Of a DNA stretch of 50,529 bases, positions 1-9,500 are shown piece by piece; within the stretch, counting starts at the first letter, position 1; every line of letters starts with the position of its first letter. The notes below the pieces were generated by a model. That model had not been told where the DNA came from, did not search any database, and saw only the letters and a list, made by a program, of their open reading frames with translations. The stretch is from positions 1 to 50,529 of the forward strand of contig JAFGIB010000433.1 of the NCBI GenBank assembly GCA_016929805.1. Reading direction: 5' to 3'. The position numbers and the translations under genes are program-made. This DNA is from Deltaproteobacteria bacterium (lineage in GTDB: Bacteria > Myxococcota_A > Polyangia > Polyangiales > JAFGIB01).

Positions 1-132
1 GGTACTGCTGTTTGGCTACGACGGCGGCCAATTCATCCCGTAAAACCGGCTTTCGTCCTCGCGCCGGCTCGTCAGGTACAGCAAGTAGCATCCTCGCCGG
101 CCCTGCGGGCGCGCTCGGTTTTACGGGTGAAT
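1..132. repeat. Dispersed repeat family A, copy 1
   Basis: The first 132 bases are closely matched at 18277-18502, where about 94 extra bases interrupt the match. The last 44 bases (89-132) also occur in inverted orientation at 40393-40436. The shared core is GC-rich and ends in CGCTCGGTTTTACGGG or a close variant. On the minus strand the outer part can be read as a short peptide containing RGRKPVLRDEL in both copies, but no protein family was recognised. Copy 1 is probably cut by the window edge. Its nature (decayed mobile DNA or a structural repeat) is not known. Confidence 0.75.
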
Positions 133-381
133 TTCGGACTGGGAAAGGACAGCGAACGGCTGGAAACGCATCGAGAAGGCCAAGACCCGAGGTCTGAATC
201 GCAACTTCAATCGCACTTTGAAAGAAGTATTCAAAGGGGCGGCGACAACGGTTATCGCCAAGCGACAGAGACCGATATACGACGACTACGTTCGGATGTT
301 GGAGCAAGGCAGCAAGCCACCGATAGCGAAGTTGACCATCGCGCGCAAAATCGCGGCGACGGTATTGGTGATGTGGAAAAA

Positions 382-488
382 CCAATTCATTGCACCAATT
401 CAGGCACCAATTCATTCCACCAATTCATTCCAATTCATGTGCAAATACTCTGGCTCCAATTCAGCTCCAATTCACCGGCACCAATTCA
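382..488. repeat. Array of eight CCAATTCA octamers
   Basis: The octamer CCAATTCA occurs at 382, 395, 407, 420, 430, 456, 467 and 481, mostly 10-14 bases apart, so several copies lie about one helical turn apart. The array ends some 35 bases before a TATAAT hexamer and about 85 bases before the likely start of the next gene. The rest of 133-573 holds no gene that I can support. Possible roles are a multi-site operator, iteron-like protein-binding sites or simple tandem decay; the sequence alone does not decide. Confidence 0.7.
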
Positions 489-522
489 CCGCCTTTTTTA
501 ATCGGTTTTCTTGATCTACGGA

Positions 523-528
523 TATAAT
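523..528 (+). promoter_or_regulatory. Candidate -10 box before the membrane-protein gene
   Basis: A perfect TATAAT lies 46 bases before the GTG start at 574. I see no good -35 hexamer at 16-18 bases upstream, so the promoter, if real, may depend on an activator. The octamer array immediately upstream would suit that. Confidence 0.35.
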
Positions 529-573
529 AGATATAGACAGCTACAAAACAAAGAGCATTTCCTGGAGGGTTCT

Positions 574-1410
574 GTGAACGACTTTGTCAGATCAAAAATC
601 ATTATCGCGATGAATTACCTGCTCGCGGGACTGACCGCAACCGCCGCCGGGGCGGGGGTCTTTGTGCCCGGGACATATTCGCGCGAGACTCTAAGCTGGG
701 CGACCCAGGGGCAGGGTCAGGACGTTGTGACGCTACTCGTCGTCGTGCCGGCGCTCGTCGTTAGCTTTATCCTGGCAAAAAAAGGAAGCCCGAAAGCCCT
801 GTTTTTCTGGTTGGGCGTCGTTTTCTACCTCGTCTACTCTTACATCTTCTATACACTGGCGTTGCATTTCAATATCTTTTTCTTACTTTACTGCGCCGTG
901 CTCGGCCTGTCGGTCTATACGCTAGTCTATGCGATATCTCTCATTGACCTAGAAAAGGTAAAGTCGTGGTTTAGGGAGGACGCGGGCGTAAAGGCGCCCG
1001 CTGTTTATATCATCGTCGTCGCATTGCTGTTCTACGCGTTATGGCTCAAGGAGGTCGTACCAGCAACCCTTACGGGAAAGACGCCGCCGTCGATAATCGA
1101 TGCCGGACTGTTGGTCAACCCGGTGCACGTACTGGACCTATCGCTCGTCCTGCCGGCGTTCCTCGTGGTGGGTTTTTCACTACTAAAAAGAAGACCGTTC
1201 GCATTCGCGTTTTTGCCGATGATGATGTCCTTTGCCGTCTTCATGTCTGCAGCGATTGTCGGTATGATGGTAGCGATGAAGCTCAGGGATGTATCAGCGG
1301 ATATTTCTATAGGTATTATATTCTCCGTATTTACCGTACTAAATCTGATCATGTTAACCTTGTTTCTTTCGGGTATGAAAAATGAAATCGGTACATCAGG
1401 CCTCCCATAG
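574..1410 (+). CDS. Polytopic membrane protein of unknown function
   Basis: The protein has 278 residues and roughly seven to eight hydrophobic segments separated by short charged loops, so it should sit in the inner membrane. The GTG at 574 is preferred because GGAGG lies just before it at 564-568. The open frame extends to 511, but that part has no ribosome site. The N-terminus (VNDFVRSKIIIAMNYLLAG) leads straight into the first membrane span. No catalytic motif or family was recognised. It stands alone, with a repeat array upstream and two inverted-repeat elements downstream, so the context does not suggest a function. Confidence 0.7.
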   Translation: MNDFVRSKIIIAMNYLLAGLTATAAGAGVFVPGTYSRETLSWATQGQGQDVVTLLVVVPALVVSFILAKKGSPKALFFWLGVVFYLVYSYIFYTLALHFNIFFLLYCAVLGLSVYTLVYAISLIDLEKVKSWFREDAGVKAPAVYIIVVALLFYALWLKEVVPATLTGKTPPSIIDAGLLVNPVHVLDLSLVLPAFLVVGFSLLKRRPFAFAFLPMMMSFAVFMSAAIVGMMVAMKLRDVSADISIGIIFSVFTVLNLIMLTLFLSGMKNEIGTSGLP

Positions 1411-1436
1411 TCGCATCCGATAATCGCTTGGCCTTC

Positions 1437-1612
1437 GGGCTCGCGCAAAAATAATTTTACATTTTTTCGCCCAGATTGGGATGGAGTGTCATGTTACCGA
1501 TTGAGTGAAACCGAAGGAGTACTAGCGATATTTTGAGGATTTCGCGATTGAGGAAATGTAACAATCCGCCCAATATGGGATGAATAAAGTGAAGTTATTT
1601 TTGCGCGAGCCC
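1437..1612. mobile_element. 176-bp inverted-repeat element with 18-bp perfect ends
   Basis: The sequence GGGCTCGCGCAAAAATAA at 1437-1454 is repeated as a perfect reverse complement at 1595-1612. There is no open frame between. It follows the stop of the membrane-protein gene by 26 bases. The size and terminal repeats resemble a MITE-like non-autonomous element or a large structured repeat. No second copy was noticed in this window. Its ends differ from the CCTTAACG family that begins 57 bases further on. Confidence 0.65.
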
Positions 1613-1669
1613 TTAGCCCTTTACTCGGTCGGGGCGCTAGTTAAAACGCGTAAGCGGCTCCAAGATTTA

Positions 1670-1859
1670 CCTTAACGTTGCAAAAAATCCGTCGGCGTAA
1701 AAGCGCTTCACTCGCGAAAAATCGCGCGAATTAAGGGCGTGCTCACTTTTTTTAGACCTCACTTAGGGTACACTAAGCTGCGGTCAAAAAAGAGTTCCGC
1801 GCGCCCTTATTTCATCGCTTTTTTCGCGTTTCCGCTCGACGTTTTTTGCAACGTTAAGG
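1670..1859. mobile_element. CCTTAACG hairpin element, copy 1 (complete, 190 bp)
   Basis: The element begins CCTTAACGTTGCAAAAAA and ends with the reverse complement of the same 18 bases. It is flanked on both sides by TTTA (1666-1669 and 1860-1863), which looks like a 4-bp target duplication. The interior is also largely self-complementary, with GGGCG, ACTTTTTTTAGACC and CTTAG pairing with their reverse complements around a central GTAC, so the whole element could fold into one long hairpin. It contains no gene. Related copies lie at 35956-36076 and from 50423 to the window end. A shared 15-base fragment (GCAAAAAATCCGTCG) lies at 4182-4196. Confidence 0.8.
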
Positions 1860-1863
1860 TTTA

Positions 1864-2285
1864 AGACGACCTATCCTGCCGAATATGTTGCGTCCGCTCC
1901 CTGCTGTGATCCCACGCTACATATCCGGACGAGATATCCAAACTCGGCAAACGCGGCGAGTTATTGCGTAATCTTATACGACCCTCCAGCAAAGAAAGAA
2001 AAACTCCATCCGATCTCGGCATCAACACCTTCGGCGTCGTTCCAAAAAAAAACACTGAACGGCTCGCCGATTGACTTTGGGCATGGTAAATGCCGCTCGC
2101 GTTGTTCTAGCCTACGCGCGGTTCGCGGAAGAAACCGCGCACGCCCCGAGACCGGCGAGGATTGAACAGTTGCCATGGTAAAATGGCTGTTTTTGTCATC
2201 AGCGGGTTCGGCGCCACTCGATGGCTCTCGGCGTTTTGAGCCGACAGCGTTTCGGCGAATGGTTGTTTTATACCGACTTATCAAC
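1864..2285. other. Gene-free stretch before typA
   Basis: No supported gene lies here. The open frame of typA continues upstream to 2175, but that part has no resemblance to the family N-terminus. A small minus-strand frame at 1861-2055 has no recognisable content. No convincing promoter was identified, although the typA promoter should lie in this stretch. Confidence 0.5.
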
Positions 2286-4124
2286 ATGTCACTTCAGAAT
2301 TTGAGAAACATTGCCATCGTGGCGCACGTCGACCACGGTAAGACTACCTTGATTGACGCCATGCTCAAGCAAAGCGGTACCTTTCGAGATAACGAACGGG
2401 TTATTGAACGAGTCATGGATTCCAACGATCTCGAACGCGAGCGCGGCATCACGATTCTGGCAAAAAACACCAGCGTGAAATGGCGAGGGACCAAGGTCAA
2501 TATCGTCGATACCCCCGGACACGCGGATTTCGGCGGCGAGGTCGAGCGCGCATTGATGATGGCGGACGGCGCCCTTCTTTTGGTCGATGCCGCGGAGGGT
2601 CCGTTGCCGCAAACTCGTTTTGTATTGCGTAAATGCTTGGAAAAGGGTTTTCCGATCATCGTGGTGATCAACAAGATCGACCGTTCAGACGCCCGACCGC
2701 TAGAAGCTCTTTCGGAAACCTTTGATCTCTTTTGCGATCTAGAGGCCTCGGACGCGCAGGCCGATTTCCCAACGTTGTATGCGGTCGGGAGAATGGGTAT
2801 CGCGAAATACGAACTTAAAGACGCAGATGTGGATTTAGCGCCGCTGTTTGAAACGATTATTCGAAGAATTCCAGCGCCGTTCGGCGACCCGAGTGCACCG
2901 CTTCAAGTTATCGTATGTAATATCAATCACGACGACTACGTCGGAAGGATCGGTATCGGTCGGATTGTCAACGGGTCGATTCGTAAGGGCGAAACCGTCA
3001 CCGTTATCAGCGGAAATCAAACTCGTACGGCAACCGTTAAGGTTCTCTATACCTTTGAGGGGTTGCGCCGAGAAGAGCGAGAGTCGGCTTCAGCGGGAGA
3101 AAATATCGCGGTCGCGGGAATCGACGAGATCGACATCGGCGATACCGTCGCGTCGCACGAACGGCCGCGGGCGCTGCCCCGTATACGCGTCGATGCGCCC
3201 ACGATTAAGCTTCGTATCGGCGTCAACACTTCTCCGTTCTCCGGACGGAGCCCAACGTCAAAATTTCTTACGAGCCGACAGCTTCGCGAACGGCTTGAAG
3301 CCGAAACCCGGCGCAACCTTGCGGTCCGCATGAAACCGACTGAAAACCCCGATACGTTCGAGTTGCACGGTCGCGGCGAGCTTCAGCTCGCAATACTCTT
3401 TGAGACCATGCGTCGCGAAGGTTACGAAATGGTGATAGGCAACCCCGAGGTGATTACGCGCGAAGTCAACGGAACGCTGATGGAACCTGTGGAATTGGTG
3501 ATTGTCGATATTCCCGAAACCTGTATGGGACCGATAGCCGATCGTTTGGGTCGACGCGGCGGGCGCATCACGAAGATCGGCAGCCCGGGGTCGGGCCGAA
3601 CGCGACTGGAATTCCGCGCGCCCTCTCGGACGCTGATCGGGTTTCGCGGAGAGTTTCTGACCATCACCCGCGGTACCGGATTGCTCAATACGATGTTAGA
3701 CGGCTGGGAACCGTGGAAGCCGAGCGTGCGCCGACTCAACGGCGCGATCGTGGCTGACCGTCCCGGTGTCGCGACGCCCTACGCGCTATTTCATCTACAG
3801 CCGCGCGGGATCTTTTTTATTGTTCCCGGCGTTTCCGTGTACGAAGGCATGATCGTAGGAGAACACAATCGGCCAAATGATACCGATGTCAATATCATTA
3901 AAGAGAAGAAGCTTTCGAACGTGCGTAGCAAGCTTAAAGACGATAACGTCATGCTCGACGCCCCGCGAACGCTGACGATCGAATCCGCGTTGGAGTGGAT
4001 CGACGCCGACGAACTCGTTGAAGTTACACCGGATGTGATTCGCGTGCGCAAACAGATACTATCTTGCAGCGCTCGGCCGCGCCGCCGTCGTGACGCTATC
4101 GTAGACGCGCAGACGTCGTCGTGA
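2286..4124 (+). CDS. typA: TypA/BipA ribosome-associated translational GTPase
   Basis: The 612-residue protein belongs to the TypA/BipA family, which is related to EF-G and binds the 70S ribosome. It is linked to ribosome assembly and stress or cold adaptation. Visible G motifs are AHVDHGKT (13-20), DTPGHADF (75-82) and NKID (129-132). The GTPase domain is followed by beta-barrel domain 2, EF-G-like domains with the HGRGEL motif, and the TypA-specific C-terminal part (GEHNRPNDTDVNIIKEKKLSN). The ATG at 2286 is chosen because MSLQNLRNIAIVAHVDHGK matches the family start and gives the usual length; the frame is open back to 2175. There is no clear Shine-Dalgarno sequence at this ATG. The gene appears monocistronic. 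Confidence 0.95.
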   Translation: MSLQNLRNIAIVAHVDHGKTTLIDAMLKQSGTFRDNERVIERVMDSNDLERERGITILAKNTSVKWRGTKVNIVDTPGHADFGGEVERALMMADGALLLVDAAEGPLPQTRFVLRKCLEKGFPIIVVINKIDRSDARPLEALSETFDLFCDLEASDAQADFPTLYAVGRMGIAKYELKDADVDLAPLFETIIRRIPAPFGDPSAPLQVIVCNINHDDYVGRIGIGRIVNGSIRKGETVTVISGNQTRTATVKVLYTFEGLRREERESASAGENIAVAGIDEIDIGDTVASHERPRALPRIRVDAPTIKLRIGVNTSPFSGRSPTSKFLTSRQLRERLEAETRRNLAVRMKPTENPDTFELHGRGELQLAILFETMRREGYEMVIGNPEVITREVNGTLMEPVELVIVDIPETCMGPIADRLGRRGGRITKIGSPGSGRTRLEFRAPSRTLIGFRGEFLTITRGTGLLNTMLDGWEPWKPSVRRLNGAIVADRPGVATPYALFHLQPRGIFFIVPGVSVYEGMIVGEHNRPNDTDVNIIKEKKLSNVRSKLKDDNVMLDAPRTLTIESALEWIDADELVEVTPDVIRVRKQILSCSARPRRRRDAIVDAQTSS

Positions 4125-4239
4125 TTTTTGTTGAATACGAGAGCGCGGTGAAACGGATCCGTAGAGTTGCCGGCTTACTTCGCAAAAAATCCGTCGCCCT
4201 GAAATGATTGATCTTTCCAGATAATGCGATAATCACCAA

Positions 4240-4772
4240 ATGGTGACGCTGTTTTCGCCCTTCTGGGCATTCTGCATGGCGATATTCAAGGGCAAGCGGA
4301 AGCTCGTTCTAGAGAATCTTGCATTGCGACAACAGCTTGTCGTCCGTTTGTGAAAAAAGAAGCGATCAAAACTAAAACTTTTAATCGTGTCTTCGGTCAA
4401 TTTGGGAGTCGTAAAGAGTGCCAAGATGGTAATGCTTACCGCTGCGCCTTCGACATGTGGTTAAAAAAAGCGACGGGTATCGAAGGGATTCCTATTCCTT
4501 ATGGTGCGCCGCATGCAAACGCATATCTGGAAAGATTCGATTTAACATTACGAGTAGAAGCGCTGGATCGTTTTATATTCTTTTGCGAGAGGCATATTTA
4601 CCGAGTTATTAAGGAATATATAAAGTATTATAATCGCGGCCGGCCGTCTCAGGCGACTCGTGCGATTCCGGATCCCTATCCCGAATTACTGGTACCCCCG
4701 CCGAAGGACGGTAAAGTCGCGTCGCTGCCGATTCTCGGCGGAATCGATCACGATTATCGTCTGGTTGCGTAA
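4240..4772 (+). pseudogene. Decayed rve-type (DDE integrase core) transposase
   Basis: The first 37 codons (4240-4350) encode a transposase-like N-terminus with LVLENLALRQQL, then a TGA at 4351. The same frame continues with a basic stretch and jumps to the C-terminal integrase core: IPYGAPHANAYLERFDLTLR, then RVIKEYIKYYNRGRPSQA and a LGGIDHDYRL tail. This pattern (P-x2-AP-x-ANAY-x-ER, YYN-x2-RP) is typical of rve transposases. The part carrying the first two catalytic Asp residues is missing, so there is an internal deletion as well as the stop. It cannot encode an active transposase. A short fragment of the CCTTAACG element lies just upstream at 4182-4196. No intact insertion-sequence ends were identified. 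Confidence 0.85.
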
Positions 4773-5093
4773 GTTTGCTTCGCTATCAGATTCGGTTTGT
4801 CGTTTCGAAATAATAGAAAATAACGCGATGATCCGTCGTCACTTCGACGTCCCGTTATCGCGTTTCGTTTTTGAGTTTCTTTTCCTTTTCATTCCTGATG
4901 GACCGTTCAGATCTTTGTATGTCAAAACTCGCGATATTTGCACGTATCGTCGCTTTCCATGTGACCGACAACGTTTTCGCGGATCAAGGACGATCGAATC
5001 GTAGATCCCAAAACGGCTACGGATCATAACCGCTCCGATCTCAATTATTAAACTTAACCCGAATGGTGTATAGTAAACGCGTACCACAATCCG
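4773..5093. other. Gene-free stretch after the transposase remnant
   Basis: This AT-richer stretch has only short frames without recognisable content. A TATAGT hexamer at 5069-5074 could be the -10 box of the following gene. It would leave a very short leader without a Shine-Dalgarno sequence. Confidence 0.4.
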
Positions 5094-5492
5094 ATGCGAG
5101 ACCAGCCCTGGAAAAACCTCTTGGAGTGCCTGACCGATTCGGAATTCGATAGTCCTTATCTCGATCGATTGCGCTCGCGCGTCGAGATCGCGCAGGGGCG
5201 CGAGGGGTTACAGCGCGAGATTCTACAGGAAATCGCGCAAGCGCTGGGTCGTTCGGAAGACAAGGTCAACGAGGCACTTTTGGAGCTAGAGATGCTTGAG
5301 GCGGAAATAGCGAGAGAAGCCGATGGGAATCGACGTCGGTCACTGGTCGAGACCTTTAATCGTAAACGGGAATCGGCTCGCCGAGCGCTTCGCGACCTCG
5401 TGATCCACCGAGAAGCGCTCGGAATGCGTCGTAATAAACAGCTCGCTGAGATCTATCCCATTCCAGCGCGAAAGAGCTTGAGGTCGGAATAA
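5094..5492 (+). CDS. Small, highly charged helical protein of unknown function
   Basis: The predicted protein has 132 residues, is rich in Glu, Arg and Leu, and has no signal peptide or membrane span. Residues from about 35 to 110 look like a continuous helix or coiled coil (for example LLELEMLEAEIAREADGN and the following Arg-rich stretch). The family was not recognised. The ATG at 5094 has no clear ribosome site, and a possible -10 box lies only about 20 bases upstream, so translation from a very short leader is possible. It converges on the minus-strand aminotransferase gene. The codon use and length support a real gene, but I cannot assign a role. Confidence 0.6.
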   Translation: MRDQPWKNLLECLTDSEFDSPYLDRLRSRVEIAQGREGLQREILQEIAQALGRSEDKVNEALLELEMLEAEIAREADGNRRRSLVETFNRKRESARRALRDLVIHREALGMRRNKQLAEIYPIPARKSLRSE

Positions 5493-5564
5493 CCCTTGAA
5501 GTAGCGACTGACGTCGAGCGAAACGCTTGACGCCGATGCGCTTTTTACAAGACGAACGCTGGCC

Positions 5565-6446
5565 CTATTTCCCAAGATTCGCCCGCTCGCGATAGGCGTG
5601 CAATAGCCGCAGGGTTATCGGGCCGGGGCGGCCGTCCGCGATGGTGATTTCGTCCACCCGTGTTATCGGCACGATCTCTCGAATCGAGCTTGTGATGAAC
5701 ATCTCGTCGCAGGTCTCGAGCCGCTCCGGCCGTATTTTTGCTTCCAGCGTGGGGTGGTTCATTGCGTGCGCGATCGAGATAACCTGCTTGCGGGTGATGC
5801 CCTCAAGAATGCCCGCTTCCACGGGCGGCGTGATCAACCGCCCCCCGCAAACAAGAAAGACGTTGCTGGTCGAGCCCTCGACGATTTCTCCAGCGTGGTC
5901 TACGATGATCGCTTCATAACAACCGCGCTGCTTGGCTTGGTTCAAAGCCAACATATTGGTGAGATAGTTCGACGACTTGGCCCCGTAGGGCGTCACCCCG
6001 TCGACCACCCTTCCGCTGTGCACCAGACCGACAACCGCGCCGTGTTGGTAGAGCTCGGGTGCCGGAAGCTGGAGCGGCAAGGCATAGATCATACGCGACG
6101 GATTTCTGGCTAAAGCGAGATCAAGGCCCATCGGCCCCTCGCCTCGCGTAATGACCAATCGCAGATAGCATTCGGAGAACCCTGAAGCCTCTACGGCGAG
6201 CGCCGTTTCTATAGAGAGTTGATCGAGCGAGACCGGAAGGGGTATCAGCAGCTTTTCGCAGGAGCGTTGTAGGCGAACGAGATGGTCGCTCTCGCACCAC
6301 GGCTTTCGACCGTAGGTGCGCAGAACCTCAAACGCGCTGTCGCCGTAGAGGAATCCGCGATCGAAAACCGAGACGGTTGCTTCCTCGGGGCGATAAATAA
6401 CGCCGTCAATACAGACCGCGCCTTCATGCGATGTCAAAGCGTTCAT
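5565..6446 (-). CDS. Class IV PLP-dependent aminotransferase (BCAT / D-amino acid / ADC lyase fold)
   Basis: The 293-residue protein is a fold-type IV PLP enzyme, the group containing branched-chain aminotransferase (IlvE), D-amino-acid aminotransferase and aminodeoxychorismate lyase (PabC). Signature parts are DRGFLYGDSAFEVLRTY near residues 29-45 and the PLP-binding Lys157 in TPYGAKSSNYL. Glu190 in EIVEGSTSN is expected to contact the pyridine nitrogen, and the closing motif is AGILEGITR. All catalytic residues appear present. Which of the three reactions it performs cannot be settled from sequence by eye. It lies about 90 bases downstream of the giant TPR gene on the same strand. Confidence 0.85.
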   Translation of the reverse strand: MNALTSHEGAVCIDGVIYRPEEATVSVFDRGFLYGDSAFEVLRTYGRKPWCESDHLVRLQRSCEKLLIPLPVSLDQLSIETALAVEASGFSECYLRLVITRGEGPMGLDLALARNPSRMIYALPLQLPAPELYQHGAVVGLVHSGRVVDGVTPYGAKSSNYLTNMLALNQAKQRGCYEAIIVDHAGEIVEGSTSNVFLVCGGRLITPPVEAGILEGITRKQVISIAHAMNHPTLEAKIRPERLETCDEMFITSSIREIVPITRVDEITIADGRPGPITLRLLHAYRERANLGK

Positions 6447-6536
6447 TCGGCAAGCAACAGAAAAACAGCGTCGAAAAAGGCGCTATCTCTATAGCATGCC
6501 GTTGACAGATCGGCTCGTCGTAAAACGCGATCCTCG

Positions 6537-9500
6537 TTACAGCGTCGCCAACAACTCTCTGGCTTGCGGATGATCACCCGCTTCCGATACCGCCCGTTCA
6601 AGCATGGAGACGGCCTTGGCTTTTTCTCCTTGCTTGGCCGCGATTTGACCGAGATAAAAATAGACGTCGGCCTTTTTGATGCCCGCATCCGCTCCCAGCT
6701 TCTGCAGCAACAGCGCGCGAAAGGTCTTTTGAGCGCGGTCGAGGTCTCCTTTTCTAAGGCACAATAGTCCGAGATCTCTGAGGATATGGATGTTTGTAAG
6801 ATCTATCTTGAAAGCCGCGTCAAAGTGTTGTAGCGCCTTTTCGTCTTCCCCGACGCCTTGAAGCGCTTGGCCCAAGCGATGGTGATAGACCGCGACCTCC
6901 TTAGCCCGGCGGCCGCCGTACGACTCGATGATTCTTTCCAGCACCGGAATCGCATCGCTCTGCCGATCCGCGGCGATATAGAAATCGCATAACGGCAGCA
7001 AGACGCTCCGGTCATCCGGTACGAGCTTTACCGCTTGCTCGAGACATTCGGCCGCGCGCGCGGGATCGCCCAAACGTTGCGAATAAAGATCCGCCATGCG
7101 ACGATAGAGAGCGCCCTTGCTCTCGGCGTCCGCCAGGCCCTGAATCTCGCTCTGAAGCAAATCGATGAGCTTCTGATGTTGCTCATATTTTTCATAGTGG
7201 GCTCTGAGTCGTTCTCGCGTCTGCGACGAAGCGGGATCGATTTCAAACGCTCTCAATAAGAGCGTCTCCGAGCGCGGCGCGTCGCCGAGTCGCTCCGAGG
7301 TTAGCTCGGCGATCCGATACGCGGACTCGATCGCCTCCTCGCCTTCTAATTGATCAAGCAACTGCTCCATGGCGGACGCGGTTCTCTCCCAATCTTGCGC
7401 TTGTTCATAGAGCCCGATCAGGTCTCGGAGCGTTGCAATATGCTCGGGTCTGCGCTCTAGGATCCGGGAATAAGCCGCGATGGCCGCCGCGTTATCCCGC
7501 AGACGATTCTGATTCAATTCGCCTAGGCGCAACAGCACCGCGATCTCTTCTTCAGCTTCCGTCGCCTGAAAAGCAGCATCCGCTCGTCGCGAAAGAAGCT
7601 CGCCGAGCTCGACCCAACGCTCATCAACCGTATACAGCCGCTCCAGTTCGTCGAGCGCATCTCGATTTCGCGGATCCTCGGCGAGGATTTCGTTCAACTG
7701 TTCTATCGCCTTATAGCGTTCATCGAATTGCAATTCAGCCAGCCGGGCAAGCTGGATACGCACGGCAATGCGATCCGTGCTGGTTTCGGCCCGATCCAGG
7801 CTTTGTTCCAAGAGCTCACGAAGCTCCTCCCAGCGTTTGGTCTCTTCGAAGATCGCTTGAAGCGCGCGGCTCGCGCGCTTCTCGTTAGGTTCTTCCTCCA
7901 ACAGCTCGCGATAGGCCTCGATGGCTTTTTCGTGCTGTCCAAGAGGTCCGGCGTGAAGCTCCGCAATGCGATAGCGTAAATCCAAACGAACGCGTAGATC
8001 CGCCTCTCCCTCAATACGCGCCGAAAGAAGCTCGATCACCTCTTTCCATCGTTGCTGTAAGCTTCGGATACGCGCCAGGTTGTCCAAGGCGTCGACATCG
8101 CGGTCGTCAACCGCCAAAACATCTTGCAGGCATTGCGCCGCGAGATCGATGTCGCCGAGCGATTCCTCCGCGAGTCGCGCCGCCTCGCGGAAGTGCTCTC
8201 TTTTCTCGATCTCATCGCTTTCGACCAGCGCCCACGCGCGCAGCGCGACGTTGAGCTCCGATTCACGGCCCGGTCTTCGTAATAACTCGACCAGTTGCGC
8301 GTGAGCGTCCAACGATTCGGGAACCGCTTGGATCGCGGCGCGTAAACAGCTCTCCGCCGCCGCCTCGTCATTCAAGCGATCGCGGTACCACGCCGCGGCG
8401 CGCAAAACCATACTTTGTCGATACTCCTTATCGAGCTGAGCGGAACGGACCGCGCTTTCGACTAACCCGCGTAACTCGTCATAGGCGTTCGCGGCCTCGG
8501 CGAGCCGTTCAAGCTCATCGAGCAAAGACTCGTTGCCCGGATCCAACTCGAACGCTCGCTTCAGCGTCGCGAGCGCCTTGGGTAAATCGTGTAAATCGCT
8601 TTCCAACATGGAAGCCGCTTCTTGCAACATACGCACTTTTTCCTCGTTGGAATCGGCCAAGCGAATCTTTATCTCATACAGCTCCAGGATTTTTTCCAGA
8701 TAACCCAGCGGCCGATAGGCGTTTTCGAGTATCTCCACGACTTCCAGCGCCAACGCGTCATCGCGCGTGAGCCGTTGCAGACCCTGAAGCGCATCCGTGT
8801 TGTCGGGCTCGCTTTCCAGGACCTCTTGAAAAACGGCGAAAGCGCCCCGATTGTCCGAAAACCGCTGCTCGCGAAGCTCTCCCAGACGGACCAACAACTC
8901 GTTGCGGTTGCTTTGAATATCGACCGTATTCAATCGGCGTTCGAGAATCTGCGCCAACGAATCCCATTGCTCGGTTTTTAAATACAACCTGTCCAAATCG
9001 GCAAGCGTCTCGTTCGGGTCGTCATCCTGCTCCGCCTTTCTCACCAGCGCTTCGATGGCGCGGGTATCATCGGAGAGCCGCTGTTCGGCGATGCGCGCCA
9101 GCCGTTGATACAAAGCACACGAATCCGCCGGACTCGGCGTGGAAGAAGCCTGCTCGCCGAATACGTTGGCCAGCTTATCCCAGGCGTTGATGTGTTCCGC
9201 CAGCCGTTCGAGGCTCGCGATGATTTCGCCGTCCGCCGGGTCTTCCGCCAGGGCTCGACACAAGACCTCAAAGGCGTCTTCGGGACGCATTCGGCCCTGC
9301 TCGTGTATCTCCGCCAAGCGCTTGAACTCGTCGCGGCGTTCATAGGGATCGGAAATCGCCTCCACGGTCAATTCCATGACGCGCGCGAGCTCGTTCCAGC
9401 GCTCCTGCTGGCGCAATAGGGGGTCGAGAATCTCCGCCACTTGTATGCGATATAATTCGAGGTTGACGATGCGCAACAACGCTTCGATCGCCGGGTCGTA

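Noticed and set aside
382..488. CRISPR array
   Set aside because: The repeated unit is only 8 bases with 2-18-base gaps, far too short for CRISPR repeats and spacers.
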